64,000 nucleotides of DNA from Pseudomonas serbica (GCF_028823535.1 NZ_JAQIYM010000023.1:1-64000); one strand, 5' to 3'; positions 8,349 to 17,038 are shown, counted from the first letter of the stretch. Notes: generated by a model not told the origin, from the sequence alone. Numbers and translations are program-made.

Positions 8349-9401
8349 ATGCAGTTTTTCGACGATTCCCTGCACCCGGACACCATGGAAAAAGTGGTGA
8401 TTACCGTCGCCCCTTACGCTCCACAATGGATGCCTGGCGACTTCCCGGAAGACATTCCGCTGACCATGGACGAGCACGTGCAGGCGGCAGTCGACTGCTA
8501 TGAAGCCGGCGCCACCGTGTTGCACTTGCATGTCCGCGAGCTGGACGGCAAAGGCTCCAAGCGCCTGTCCAAGTTCAACGAGTTGATCGCCGGTGTGCGT
8601 GAAGCCGTGCCGGACATGATCATCCAGGTCGGCGGCTCGATTTCCTTTGCCCCTGAAGGTGACGGTGCCGAAGCCCTGTGGCTGTCCGACGACACCCGGC
8701 ACATGCTCGCGGACCTGATGCCCAAGCCGGACCAGGTCACCATCGCCATCAACACCATCCAGATGACCATCACCGAGCTGTTGTTCCCGGAAGGCATCGA
8801 AGGCACCTCGCTGCTGGAGCCGGCCACCTATGCCGCCTACAGCGAAATGACCGTGCCGGCCGGGCCTGCCTTTGTCGCCGAGCACCTCAAGCGCCTGCAG
8901 GCGAGCAATATCCAGCCGCACTTCCAGCTGACCGGTATTCATGCCTATGAAACCCTGGAGCGCCTGGTGCGCAAGGGCATCTACAAGGGCCCGCTGAACC
9001 TGACCTGGATCGGCATCGGTGGCGGTTTCGATGGCCCGAACCCGATGAACCTGATGAACTTCATCAACCGTGTGCCGGACCGTTGCACCCTGACGGCCGA
9101 GTCGTTGCTCAAGAACGTGCTGCCACTCAACACCATCGCCATGGCCATGGGCTTGCACCCACGCCTGGGCAACGAAGACACCATCATCGACCAGCACGGC
9201 AAGCGCTTCTCTTCCGTCGAGCAGGTCAAGCAGACGGTGCGCATCGCCCACGAGCTGGGTCGTGAAATCGCCACTGGCAAAGAGGCGCGCGACATCTACC
9301 GTATCGGCGTGCAGTACGAGACCGTTGAAGAAACCCTGTTGGCCAACGGCATGGCACCGAACCGCAAGCAGGGGCAGAAGGGCGTACCACAACGCGGCTG
9401 A
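8349..9401 (+). CDS. Beta-keto acid cleavage enzyme (BKACE family)
   Basis: A 350-residue zinc-dependent TIM-barrel enzyme of the DUF849 / BKACE family. These convert a beta-keto acid plus acetyl-CoA into acetoacetate plus a new acyl-CoA; Kce (3-keto-5-aminohexanoate) and dehydrocarnitine-cleaving enzymes are characterised members. The zinc motif HLHVRE (His59, His61) and the N-terminal VVITVAPYAPQW start are diagnostic. It lies 78 bp after the dioxygenase gene, preceded by AGGAG. In this operon it implies that the dioxygenase/MDR product is a beta-keto acid entering central metabolism as a CoA ester. The exact beta-keto acid is unknown. Confidence 0.9.
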   Translation: MQFFDDSLHPDTMEKVVITVAPYAPQWMPGDFPEDIPLTMDEHVQAAVDCYEAGATVLHLHVRELDGKGSKRLSKFNELIAGVREAVPDMIIQVGGSISFAPEGDGAEALWLSDDTRHMLADLMPKPDQVTIAINTIQMTITELLFPEGIEGTSLLEPATYAAYSEMTVPAGPAFVAEHLKRLQASNIQPHFQLTGIHAYETLERLVRKGIYKGPLNLTWIGIGGGFDGPNPMNLMNFINRVPDRCTLTAESLLKNVLPLNTIAMAMGLHPRLGNEDTIIDQHGKRFSSVEQVKQTVRIAHELGREIATGKEARDIYRIGVQYETVEETLLANGMAPNRKQGQKGVPQRG

Positions 9402-9413
9402 TCCGCTGTGCGG

Positions 9414-9438
9414 GGCAGGCGGCCAATGGCGGCCTGCC
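9414..9438. other. Intra-operon hairpin
   Basis: GGCAGGC (9414-9420) pairs with GCCTGCC (9432-9438), and an inner GCC/GGC pair lies in the loop. It sits between the BKACE and transporter genes with no T-run. It could end or protect part of the transcripts so that enzyme mRNA exceeds transporter mRNA. Confidence 0.5.
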
Positions 9439-9510
9439 TCGGTTCGGCTGAGCGCGTGAGCAAGACCAAAAAACAATAACAAAACGGGTGCTAGACACCG
9501 AGGAGGCAGC

Positions 9511-10836
9511 ATGGCGTTTCATCACAGTACTGTGGCCGATGAAATGGATACTTCAATTGGCATTCCACGTCGGTACGCCTGGATTGTGTTTGTGCTGACC
9601 TTTGGCCTGTTGATTTCCGATTACATGTCACGGCAGGTACTCAATGCCGTGTTCCCGATTCTCAAGAACGAGTGGACCCTGAGCGACGGCCAGCTCGGCC
9701 TGCTCAGCGGCATCGTCGCGCTGATGGTCGGCCTGCTGACGATTCCCCTGTCGCTGCTGGCCGACCGCTTTGGCCGGGTCAAGAGCCTGGCGTTGATGGC
9801 TGGCCTGTGGAGCCTGGCAACCCTGGGCTGTGCACTGGCCCAGAACTACCCGGAAATGCTGTTTGCGCGCTTCTTGGTCGGCGTCGGCGAGGCGGCCTAC
9901 GGCAGCGTCGGCGTCGCCGTGGTGGTGTCGGTCTTTCCCAAGAGCATGCGGGCGACCCTCGCCAGTGCCTTCATGGCGGGCGCCATGTTCGGCTCGGTGC
10001 TGGGCATCTCCATCGGCGGGGCAATCGCGGTGAAGCTGGGCTGGCGTTGGTCGTTCGCCAGCATGGCGCTGTTCGGCCTGGTGCTGGCGGCGCTGTACCC
10101 GATCATCGTCAAGGAAGCGCGTATTGCCCCGCAGCGTCTGGCCACGATCGCCAACAAGGCCACAGCCGAGCGCCCTCTGCGCACCCTGTACGGAACGCGT
10201 TCGGTGATCGCTGCCTACATCGCCAGCGGCCTGCAGACATTCGTGGTCGGCAGCATGATTGTGTGGATGCCGAGCTATTTCAACCGCTATTACGCGATGG
10301 GCGAGGGCAAGGCGGGCGTCATGGCGGGCGTCATGGTGTTGTGCTGCGGTGTCGGAGCGATTCTGTGCGGCATGCTCAGTGATCGCCTGAGCCGGCAATC
10401 GCCGTTGCGCAAGATCGAGATGTCCATGGTGTTCTGCCTGGGCAGTTGCCTGTTGATGTCGCTGGCCCTGATGCAGCCCGTTGGCACGCTGCAGTTGGTG
10501 CTGATCGGCCTGGCGATGCTGTTGGTGACGGGCATCAACGGCCCGACCATTGCCACGATCGCCAACCTGACCCACTACAAAGTGCATGGCACCGCGTTTG
10601 CCACCCTGACCCTGGTCAACAATCTGATCGGCCTGGCCCCGGGGCCTTTCCTCACCGGCCGGGTGTCTGACCTGATCGGCCTGCATGGCGCCTTCCAGTT
10701 GATACCGCTGATGAGCATCGCGGCAGCGGCGGTGTTTTTCTATATCCGTTGTCACTATCTCGACGACATTGCACGCGTTCAGGGCGGGAAGGTCGCAGAG
10801 GCGCCGGGCAAAGCCGCGATGGAGGTGTCGTCGTGA
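9511..10836 (+). CDS. MFS transporter
   Basis: A 441-residue, 12-helix major facilitator, most like the anion/aromatic-acid:proton symporters. The loop 2-3 motif is visible as LADRFGRVKS (about residue 83), and the repeat in the second half reads MLSDRLSRQSP. Its position in the operon points to uptake of the pathway substrate. The ATG follows GAGGAGG by 4-5 bases. It overlaps the next gene (GTGA at 10833-10836). Confidence 0.9.
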   Translation: MAFHHSTVADEMDTSIGIPRRYAWIVFVLTFGLLISDYMSRQVLNAVFPILKNEWTLSDGQLGLLSGIVALMVGLLTIPLSLLADRFGRVKSLALMAGLWSLATLGCALAQNYPEMLFARFLVGVGEAAYGSVGVAVVVSVFPKSMRATLASAFMAGAMFGSVLGISIGGAIAVKLGWRWSFASMALFGLVLAALYPIIVKEARIAPQRLATIANKATAERPLRTLYGTRSVIAAYIASGLQTFVVGSMIVWMPSYFNRYYAMGEGKAGVMAGVMVLCCGVGAILCGMLSDRLSRQSPLRKIEMSMVFCLGSCLLMSLALMQPVGTLQLVLIGLAMLLVTGINGPTIATIANLTHYKVHGTAFATLTLVNNLIGLAPGPFLTGRVSDLIGLHGAFQLIPLMSIAAAAVFFYIRCHYLDDIARVQGGKVAEAPGKAAMEVSS

Positions 10837-11495
10837 CGGGGCCATTGCGCATCAATGTGTTCTTCGACTTCATTTGCCCATGGTGCCTGATAGGCAAGCG
10901 CCAACTTGAACGCGCACTCACGCAGTTGCGCGCCCGCCACCCGCAAGTCGAGGTGGCGCTGGCCTGGCATGGCGTACAGCTGCTGCCGCACCTGCCGGCG
11001 CAGGGCGTGCCTTTTGTCGAGTTCTACCGCCAGCGACTGGGCAGTGCCGAGGCGGTGCAAGCGCGCCAGGCGCAAGTCCGCCAGGCCGCGGCCAGCGTCG
11101 GCGTGAGCATCGACTTCAATGGCATCAGCACCATGCCCAACACCGCCGATGCCCATCGTCTGCTGGAGCGTGCCGCTGAACTGGGCAGCGTGGCGCAGCG
11201 CGATGCCTTGCTGGAGCGGCTGTTCTCCGCCTATTTTCATCAAGGCGAGGACCTCGGGAACAGTGCCACCCTGCTGTCGATCGCCGAGTCCTGTGGTTAC
11301 TCGCGTGCGGCCCTGGCCGACTGTCTGGAGGGCGCTCGCTTCCCCTACAACGATGGCGGTATGAGCGCCAGGGGCGTGCCGTATTTCATCTTCAACCGTC
11401 GCCAGGCGCTGTCCGGTGCACAGCCGGCCGAGGTGCTGTTGCGGGCGATGGAGCAGACCCTTGAGCAGGACGCGGCCGGGAGTCAATCGGCATGA
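10833..11495 (+). CDS. DsbA/FrnE-family thioredoxin-fold oxidoreductase
   Basis: A 220-residue DsbA-like protein without a signal peptide, hence cytoplasmic, like FrnE and the kappa-GST / 2-hydroxychromene-2-carboxylate isomerase group. The CPWC active site is at residues 15-18 (FFDFICPWCLIGKR), and the cis-proline region reads ARGVPYFIFN near residue 184. It starts with GTG, overlapping the MFS stop by 4 bp, and ends in an ATGA overlap with the Rieske gene. A thiol-disulfide or thiol-conjugate role in the pathway is possible. The presence of both active-site cysteines argues against an isomerase of the GST type, which has Ser in place of the first Cys. Confidence 0.85.
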   Translation: MTGPLRINVFFDFICPWCLIGKRQLERALTQLRARHPQVEVALAWHGVQLLPHLPAQGVPFVEFYRQRLGSAEAVQARQAQVRQAAASVGVSIDFNGISTMPNTADAHRLLERAAELGSVAQRDALLERLFSAYFHQGEDLGNSATLLSIAESCGYSRAALADCLEGARFPYNDGGMSARGVPYFIFNRRQALSGAQPAEVLLRAMEQTLEQDAAGSQSA

Positions 11496-11818
11496 GTCGG
11501 CGCATCGCGGTACCGCCTGAGAAAGTCCCGGCACCAGGCCTGCGCACGCTGTTTGAGCCTGAGGGCCGCAGCCTGGCGCTGTTCAATGTCGCCGGCCAAC
11601 TCTACGCCATCGACGACAGCTGTCCGCATCAGGGGGCATCACTCTGTGGTGGTCGGCTGGAGGGCCGGGTCATCCAGTGCCTTGCCCACGGCCTGCGCTT
11701 CGACCTGGCGAGCGGCTGCCTGCTGAATTCGAGCAGCGTGAAGGTCGGCAGCTACCCGGTCGAGGTGGTCGACGGCCAGGTGTTCATCGTCATCGCTTGC
11801 AAGGAACCCGCCTCATGA
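11492..11818 (+). CDS. Small Rieske [2Fe-2S] ferredoxin
   Basis: A 108-residue stand-alone Rieske protein with cluster ligands Cys44-His46 (SCPHQG) and Cys63-His66 (QCLAHG), the pattern of soluble ferredoxins such as BphF and NirD-like proteins. It has no signal or membrane segment. These normally carry electrons to a ring-hydroxylating oxygenase or similar enzyme, but no Rieske oxygenase or ferredoxin reductase is encoded in this operon. Its partner is therefore unknown, perhaps elsewhere on the chromosome. It overlaps both neighbours by 4 bp. Confidence 0.88.
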   Translation: MSRRIAVPPEKVPAPGLRTLFEPEGRSLALFNVAGQLYAIDDSCPHQGASLCGGRLEGRVIQCLAHGLRFDLASGCLLNSSSVKVGSYPVEVVDGQVFIVIACKEPAS

Positions 11819-12825
11819 GTGCCATTGCCCTGGCTGATGTTCAAAGCCGTGTGCAGGAACTGATCCCCGGTTTCATCGTCAGCCTGATCGTTGCCGCGGC
11901 GGCGAGTTTCCTTTCCGAGCACTATGGCGCGCCGGTGATGCTGTTCGCGTTGCTGCTCGGCATGGCGGTGAATTTTCTCGCCGCCGACGGCAAGTGCAAG
12001 ATCGGTATCGAGTTCACCTCACGCACGGTGCTGCGCATCGGCGTGGCGTTGCTAGGCATGCGCATCACCCTCGAACAGATCGCCGCGCTGGGCTGGAAAC
12101 CGGCGGCCCTGGTGGTGATCTCAGTGGTGGTGACCATCGTCGTGTCGATGGTGGCGGCCAGGGCCATGGGCTTCCAGCGCCTGTTTGGCATGCTCACCGG
12201 CGGCGCCACGGCCATTTGCGGCGCCTCCGCGGCCTTGGCATTGGCGGCGTCCTTTCCCCATCATCCGCAGAAAGAGCGGGCCACGCTGTTCACGGTGATC
12301 GGTGTGTCGGCGCTGTCGACCCTGGCCATGATTCTTTACCCGATGATCGCCAACTGGCTTGAGCTCGATCCGCAGTCGGCCGGGGTGTTTCTTGGCGCCA
12401 CCATTCACGATGTGGCCCAGGTGGTGGGCGCCGGCTACAGCCTGTCGACCGAGACCGGCGATACGGCCACTGTGGTCAAGTTGATGCGAGTGGCCATGCT
12501 GCTGCCGGTGATCGTTTGCGCGGCGATGATTGCCCGCAGGCAGGGTGTTGATCCGACGGGTAAACGACCGCCGTTGTTGCCTTGGTTTGCGGTGGGCTTT
12601 TTGATGCTTGCGTGCATCAACAGTACTGGCTGGATTGCTCCGGCTGTGCAGGGTTTGACCAATGATCTTTCGCGCTGGTGCCTGGTCATTGCCATCAGCG
12701 CGCTGGGGATGAAGACTCAGCTCAGGGAGCTTGCGGCGGTGGGGATCAAGCCCATTTTGCTGATGGTGGGGGAGACGGTCTTTCTCGTCGTGTTGGTGCT
12801 GTTGTTGATGCGTTGGGGCTTGTAG
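11815..12825 (+). CDS. YeiH-family putative sulfate/sulfite exporter (UPF0324)
   Basis: A 336-residue inner-membrane protein with about 10 hydrophobic helices, of the conserved YeiH family (PF03601). It contains the family motifs TGGATAICGASAALA (about residues 128-142) and GATIHDVAQVVGAGY (about 193-207). Family members often occur in organosulfonate degradation clusters and are annotated as putative sulfate exporters; transport direction and ion are not firmly proven. Last gene of the operon, starting in an ATGA overlap with the Rieske gene. Together with the sulfite dehydrogenase next door it suggests an oxyanion of sulfur is released by this pathway. Confidence 0.87.
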   Translation: MSAIALADVQSRVQELIPGFIVSLIVAAAASFLSEHYGAPVMLFALLLGMAVNFLAADGKCKIGIEFTSRTVLRIGVALLGMRITLEQIAALGWKPAALVVISVVVTIVVSMVAARAMGFQRLFGMLTGGATAICGASAALALAASFPHHPQKERATLFTVIGVSALSTLAMILYPMIANWLELDPQSAGVFLGATIHDVAQVVGAGYSLSTETGDTATVVKLMRVAMLLPVIVCAAMIARRQGVDPTGKRPPLLPWFAVGFLMLACINSTGWIAPAVQGLTNDLSRWCLVIAISALGMKTQLRELAAVGIKPILLMVGETVFLVVLVLLLMRWGL

Positions 12826-13224
12826 GCGAACGTCCCGGGATTTGCTCCTTTTTGCGGTCGTCTTTCCAGCAGATGACCGTTTTTTTTGTACGGTCCATCT
12901 CTCGCGGCCGTACCCGATCCACTGTAGGAGCTACTTGTAGGAGCGAGCTTGCTCGCGAAAAGCGTCTGGACAACGCGGTCACTCAGACAGAGCGCGTCAT
13001 CGTTGACGACCTTCGCTGGCAAGCCAGCTCCTACAGGGGAATGCGTTCACTTGAGATCAGGTCGGCCCATAGGGCGCCTCGCTTTGGCCGTTGCTCTGGC
13101 TTTTGATTTTCTTGCCCCCACGGAGCAGCACCGGAGCGAGGTGACCCGCTGTAAGAGCGGAACCATAAGCGGCCGTTACCGCAGCAACGGATATGTACTC
13201 CGTTGACAAACACCAGGCCAGGTA
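12826..13224. other. Intergenic region with REP elements between convergent units
   Basis: A 399-bp gap between the exporter gene and the convergent AraC gene. It contains the REP pair annotated separately. The remainder is without recognisable coding, RNA or classical terminator structure, and short ORFs there have no coding character. Confidence 0.6.
12934..13038. repeat. REP pair (REPIN-like)
   Basis: A first REP (TGTAGGAGCGAGCTTGCTCG, from 12936) faces a second, diverged REP in opposite orientation (CTTCGCTGGCAAGCCAGCTC, from 13011), with about 50 bp between them. Inverted REP pairs of this kind are non-autonomous elements mobilised by RAYT transposases in Pseudomonas. No RAYT gene is in the window. 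Confidence 0.7.
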
Positions 13225-14244
13225 TCAAGCCTCCTTGCGCGGCACAATCTTGCGTTCACTGCGCCACGCAGCCGGCGGCATGTTGAACTGGGAGATGAAC
13301 CAGCGCGTGAAGGAGTTGGGCATGGAGTAGCCGAGCATGTCGGCGATCCGTCCCAACGAGTAGCCGGGGTTCTCCAGGTAGCGCACCACCAGGTCGCGGC
13401 GCACGCTGCTGATCAACTCGCTGAAACTGGCGTCTTCTTCGCCCAGGCGGCGCTGCAGGGTGCGTACGTTCATGCCCTGGCTCTGGGCAATCTGCGCGAT
13501 GGTCGCGCGGCCCATGGGGAGCAGAAGGTAAATGGATTTGCGCACCTCGAACGCCACGGAGTGATCGTCCTTGCCCAGCAGCGAATCCATGTAGCGTTGC
13601 GCATGGCGGGCCATGGCCGCATTGGCCAGGGGGATGGTGGTGTCGAGGTTGGCGGCGGGACAGACGATGCCGTTGAACTCGCAGCCGAACTCCAGCTTGC
13701 AGCCGAAGATGCGGCGATGCACCGAGAGGTCCGCCGGCGCGTCATGGGTGAAACAGACCGTGATCGGGTGCCAGTGTGTGCCGAGCAGGGCGGCGCAAAA
13801 GCGGTGCATCACGGCGATGGCCAGTTCGATGGACTGGCGGTTGTTAGTGCCCATGTCGGTCACCAGCTCTTCGCGAATGATCACCGTGTTGCCGGTTTCC
13901 TCGATGTAGATCGCCAGTGACTCGTTGATCAGCCGCCGGTAATGCACGATCACATCCAGCGCATCGCGCAGGGTGCTCTGATGACTGAGCAGCAGGCTCA
14001 CTTCGCCAAAATCCGCCAGTTGACGCAGCTCGGCCATGCGTAGGCCGAGGGTTTCGCAACCGCTCAGGCGCGCCGATTTTTCCAGCAGGATGATGCTGGC
14101 GGTGGCCGGGATACGTTGGCTCTGATCGCTCAGCATCGCGGGGCTCAAGCCGACTTCGGCCAACAGGGCGACCGCGTTCAGCCGTAGGTGGCGAGCGACG
14201 TCCAGATAGTTGGTCAGTACGGCGGTTCGTGCTTGTACGGGCAT
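13225..14244 (-). CDS. AraC-family transcriptional regulator
   Basis: A 339-residue regulator with an N-terminal AraC ligand-binding domain of the OruR/ArgR-like type (PF12625, about 20-200) and a C-terminal double helix-turn-helix (about 235-330, with IAQSQGMNVRTLQRRLGEED and YSLGRIADMLGYSMPNSFTR). I start it at the ATG at 14244, where homology begins (MPVQARTAVLTNYLD); the longer frame upstream runs through the promoter region. It lies between the two operons that share a 21-bp-spaced direct repeat (6309 and 14372), so it probably activates both. The ligand is unknown. Confidence 0.9.
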   Translation of the reverse strand: MPVQARTAVLTNYLDVARHLRLNAVALLAEVGLSPAMLSDQSQRIPATASIILLEKSARLSGCETLGLRMAELRQLADFGEVSLLLSHQSTLRDALDVIVHYRRLINESLAIYIEETGNTVIIREELVTDMGTNNRQSIELAIAVMHRFCAALLGTHWHPITVCFTHDAPADLSVHRRIFGCKLEFGCEFNGIVCPAANLDTTIPLANAAMARHAQRYMDSLLGKDDHSVAFEVRKSIYLLLPMGRATIAQIAQSQGMNVRTLQRRLGEEDASFSELISSVRRDLVVRYLENPGYSLGRIADMLGYSMPNSFTRWFISQFNMPPAAWRSERKIVPRKEA

Positions 14245-14371
14245 GGCGTGACTACATTCCAGGTGGTGACAAATGCGCTCTCGCTGTCGCGGTTCCCTGC
14301 CAGTTATAGAGACTTGATCGCGAAATGAAAAGCTCCGGGCGCGGTAAATCTCCCGGGGCGATTCTGCGGCG

Positions 14372-14405
14372 CTGTCACCAAAAGGGAAGTGGCTGACGCC
14401 AAATG
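14372..14405 (+). promoter_or_regulatory. Direct-repeat operator, second copy of the AraC-type site
   Basis: CTGTCACCAAAAG (14372-14384) and CTGACGCCAAATG (14393-14405) start 21 bp apart. A -10-like TACTGT begins at 14431, 26 bp after the second box: the same spacing as at 6309-6342 / 6368. It points rightwards to the hydrolase gene (start 14502) and lies 128 bp upstream of the divergent araC start, so it may also serve autoregulation. Confidence 0.65.
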
Positions 14406-14501
14406 TAACGCGCGCCGACAAGGCGAATCCTACTGTGCTGCTGGCAGGGTTCGGAATGTTGGCGGACCCGCTCGATGGATTGTTCGAGGGTAAAAAACGC
14501 G

Positions 14502-15056
14502 ATGAATGACACCACGATTTTGATAGTTCCCGGCCTGCGCGAACACGTGCCAGCGCATTGGCAAACCTTGCTTGAAGCGAAGCTGGACAACGTCCGCTCG
14601 GTGCCGCCACTGGAAGACAACAAGCTCAGCCTGGCGGCTCGGGTGGAAGCGATCCAGAGCGAACTGGAGAAAATTTCCGGCCCGGTGATCCTGGTGGCCC
14701 ACAGCGCCGGTGTGCTGATGGTGGTGCACTGGGCCGCCCGTCATGACCGTCCGATCAAGGGCGCCTTGCTGGCCGCGCCGCCGGACCTCGAGGCCAACTG
14801 GCCAGCCGGTTATCCAACCCCGGAGAACCTGCGGGCCAATGGCTGGGACCCGTTGCCAAACGGACCTCTGCCGTTCCCGGCGATCGTCGCGGCCAGTACC
14901 AACGACCACCTTGCAAGCCTCGAAGCCGTGACCCGGATGGCCGCGCAATGGGGCGGTCAACTGGTCAATCTCGGTGCCGTCGGCCATCTCAATCCTGCCG
15001 CCGGATACGGCGAGTGGCCGCAGGCCGAAGACTTTATCCGCACGCTCGATCGCTAG
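14502..15056 (+). CDS. RBBP9/YdeN-family serine hydrolase
   Basis: A 184-residue alpha/beta hydrolase of the small RBBP9/YdeN family. The nucleophile Ser68 is in VAHSAG, and the catalytic histidine is in AVGHLNPAAGYGEWP (about residue 168). It is likely an esterase or peptidase of the cytoplasm. The ATG at 14502 has GAGGG at 14486-14490. It is the first gene after the AraC-type operator and 113 bp before the DUF1302 gene, so it may lead the long operon. The substrate cannot be deduced; hydrolysis of an ester or lactone precursor would fit the acyl-CoA genes downstream. Confidence 0.85.
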   Translation: MNDTTILIVPGLREHVPAHWQTLLEAKLDNVRSVPPLEDNKLSLAARVEAIQSELEKISGPVILVAHSAGVLMVVHWAARHDRPIKGALLAAPPDLEANWPAGYPTPENLRANGWDPLPNGPLPFPAIVAASTNDHLASLEAVTRMAAQWGGQLVNLGAVGHLNPAAGYGEWPQAEDFIRTLDR

Positions 15057-15169
15057 TCGCAAACGCCTGAATCAAACCGCCTGAAGAAAACTCGCAGCGG
15101 CACCAGGACCGGATGCGAGCCCGTTGTTAGCGCCAAAAAACAAAAACAACAAAAAACGGAGACAACGCA

Positions 15170-17038
15170 ATGCACACCACGACAAGACCCTGTCCGCTGC
15201 ATCTGAGCCTGCTGGCCAGCGCCACATTGTTCGCGTCCATGCCGGCTGCCCAGGCCTTTGAATTCGGTGATAGTGAGAATTGGGCCGTGCGTTTCGATAA
15301 CACCCTGAAGACCAGTTACGGTCAACGGGTGGAAGGCGAGAATTCGAAGATTGCCAGCGCCTCCAACTACAACGACGGTGACAAGAATTTCAGTGTCGGC
15401 AGTGCGGTGACCCAGCGGGTCGACCTGCTGACCGAGCTGGACGTGGTCTATCAACGCCAGATGGGTTTTCGGGTCAGTACCGCGAGCTGGTACGACCATG
15501 CCTATGACAATGTCGGCTCCAATTCCAACCCTTTTCCAGGGCAGGCGGACAATGCCGGCAACCTGGTCGCGGCGCGGCAGTCCGGGGCGATCCAGCCCGG
15601 CGATTCGCTGAACGGCCACACGGCCCGCAAGCATGGCCTGAGCGGCTACACAGATCGTTATTACAACGGTCCCTCCGGCGAGATTCTCGATGCCTTTGTG
15701 TTCTACAGCACCGAGGTCGGCGAGGAGTCGATGTTCAGCGCCAAGCTCGGCCGGCACAACATGTACTGGGGCGAGACCCTGTTCAACGCGGCCAACGGCA
15801 TCAACTACGGTCAGTCGGCCCTGGACCTGGCCAAGTTGTACAACGTGCCCGGCACCGAGACCAAAGAGCTGTTCCTGCCGCGCAACCAGCTGTCCATGTC
15901 GTTCACGGTCAACCCTGAGCTGACCCTGGGCGCGCAATACTTCCTGGAGTTCCGCAACACCCGTCTGCCCGAGGGTGGCACCTACATGGGCGGCTACGAC
16001 ATGTTCGGCGAAGGCGGGGAAGTGTTCTGGCTGCCGGTGCCGACGGCGTTGAACGGGGCCGGGGCGTTCTACGGTACGCCGCGCGGGCATGACCTCAAGC
16101 CGCACAACACTGGCGACTTCGGGCTGATGGCCAAGTGGAGCCCGCAGTGGCTGGATGGCACCCTGGGCTTCTACTACCGCAAGACCTCGGACCCGATGCC
16201 GGTGGTGCTGATCAATGCGCCCAACCTGCAGACGCCAGGCCTGCCGGGTCTCGACGGCGCTGAATACTTGGCTGCGTACGCCGATGACATCGACATCTAC
16301 GGCATCAGTCTGTCCAAGGCCGTGGGCCCGGTCAGCGTCGGCCTCGATGTGAACTACCGCGAGAACATGCCGCTGCTGAGCAACTTCACCACCATCAACC
16401 CGACCTTGAGTGCGCAGGCGGAACAGGGCCTGGTCAACGGCGACAACCTGATCAGTGCCGTGCCAACCCGAGGCGACACCGGCACCGCCCGCGGCAAGAC
16501 TTTCCACGTGGTACTCAACGGCCTGGTGAGCTTTGGCAGTACCCCGTTGTGGGACTCGTCCTCGCTGGCTGTCGAAGGCGCGATGACCCATCTGGTCAGC
16601 GTCGACAAGGGCAAGCAGTCGTTCAAGGGCAACTCCAGCTACCAGGGGGTCGACAAGGTCGACACCAATGCCTACTCCATCTCCACCAACTTCACTCCGA
16701 CCTGGTTCCAGGTGTTCCCGGGTGTCGATATGTCCATGCCCATGTCCTACAACGTCGGCCTCAAGGGCAACTCGGCCGTGCAGCTCGGTGGCAGCGAGGA
16801 CGCTGGCAGCTACGCCATCGGCGTCGCCGCGGACGTGTATCAAAAGTACAAGTTCGACCTCAAGTACGTGGACTCCTTTGGCCCCTTCAATACCTGTGAA
16901 ACCGGCTTCGACAACAACACCCCCGGTAGCGGTGGGCAGTACCGCTGCATTCCCGGCCAGATCACTTCGCAGTCCGGCCTGGCGCCGCTGCTGAAAGACC
17001 GCGGGATGGTCACGGCCTCGTTCAAGACCACCTTCTGA
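15170..17038 (+). CDS. DUF1302 outer-membrane protein
   Basis: A 622-residue exported protein with a signal peptide (about 1-29, cut after AAQA) and a body of alternating amphipathic strands ending in MVTASFKTTF. The terminal aromatic Phe is typical of outer-membrane beta-barrels. It matches the DUF1302 family, which almost always sits directly before a DUF1329 gene in Pseudomonas and Burkholderia, next to genes for hydrophobic substrate catabolism. It is probably the outer-membrane channel or receptor of an envelope transport set with the following three genes. Function is inferred from linkage. Confidence 0.85.
   Translation: MHTTTRPCPLHLSLLASATLFASMPAAQAFEFGDSENWAVRFDNTLKTSYGQRVEGENSKIASASNYNDGDKNFSVGSAVTQRVDLLTELDVVYQRQMGFRVSTASWYDHAYDNVGSNSNPFPGQADNAGNLVAARQSGAIQPGDSLNGHTARKHGLSGYTDRYYNGPSGEILDAFVFYSTEVGEESMFSAKLGRHNMYWGETLFNAANGINYGQSALDLAKLYNVPGTETKELFLPRNQLSMSFTVNPELTLGAQYFLEFRNTRLPEGGTYMGGYDMFGEGGEVFWLPVPTALNGAGAFYGTPRGHDLKPHNTGDFGLMAKWSPQWLDGTLGFYYRKTSDPMPVVLINAPNLQTPGLPGLDGAEYLAAYADDIDIYGISLSKAVGPVSVGLDVNYRENMPLLSNFTTINPTLSAQAEQGLVNGDNLISAVPTRGDTGTARGKTFHVVLNGLVSFGSTPLWDSSSLAVEGAMTHLVSVDKGKQSFKGNSSYQGVDKVDTNAYSISTNFTPTWFQVFPGVDMSMPMSYNVGLKGNSAVQLGGSEDAGSYAIGVAADVYQKYKFDLKYVDSFGPFNTCETGFDNNTPGSGGQYRCIPGQITSQSGLAPLLKDRGMVTASFKTTF

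Noticed and set aside
7404..9512. 702-codon open frame on the minus strand
   Set aside because: It lies antisense to the dioxygenase and BKACE genes, has low-complexity His/Gly/Arg/Val-rich composition and no domain. This is a typical shadow frame in high-GC Pseudomonas DNA.
13225..14610. AraC gene read as a 461-residue protein from 14610
   Set aside because: The extra 122 residues have no homology and cross the operator/promoter region at 14372-14436; the normal AraC N-terminus starts at 14244.
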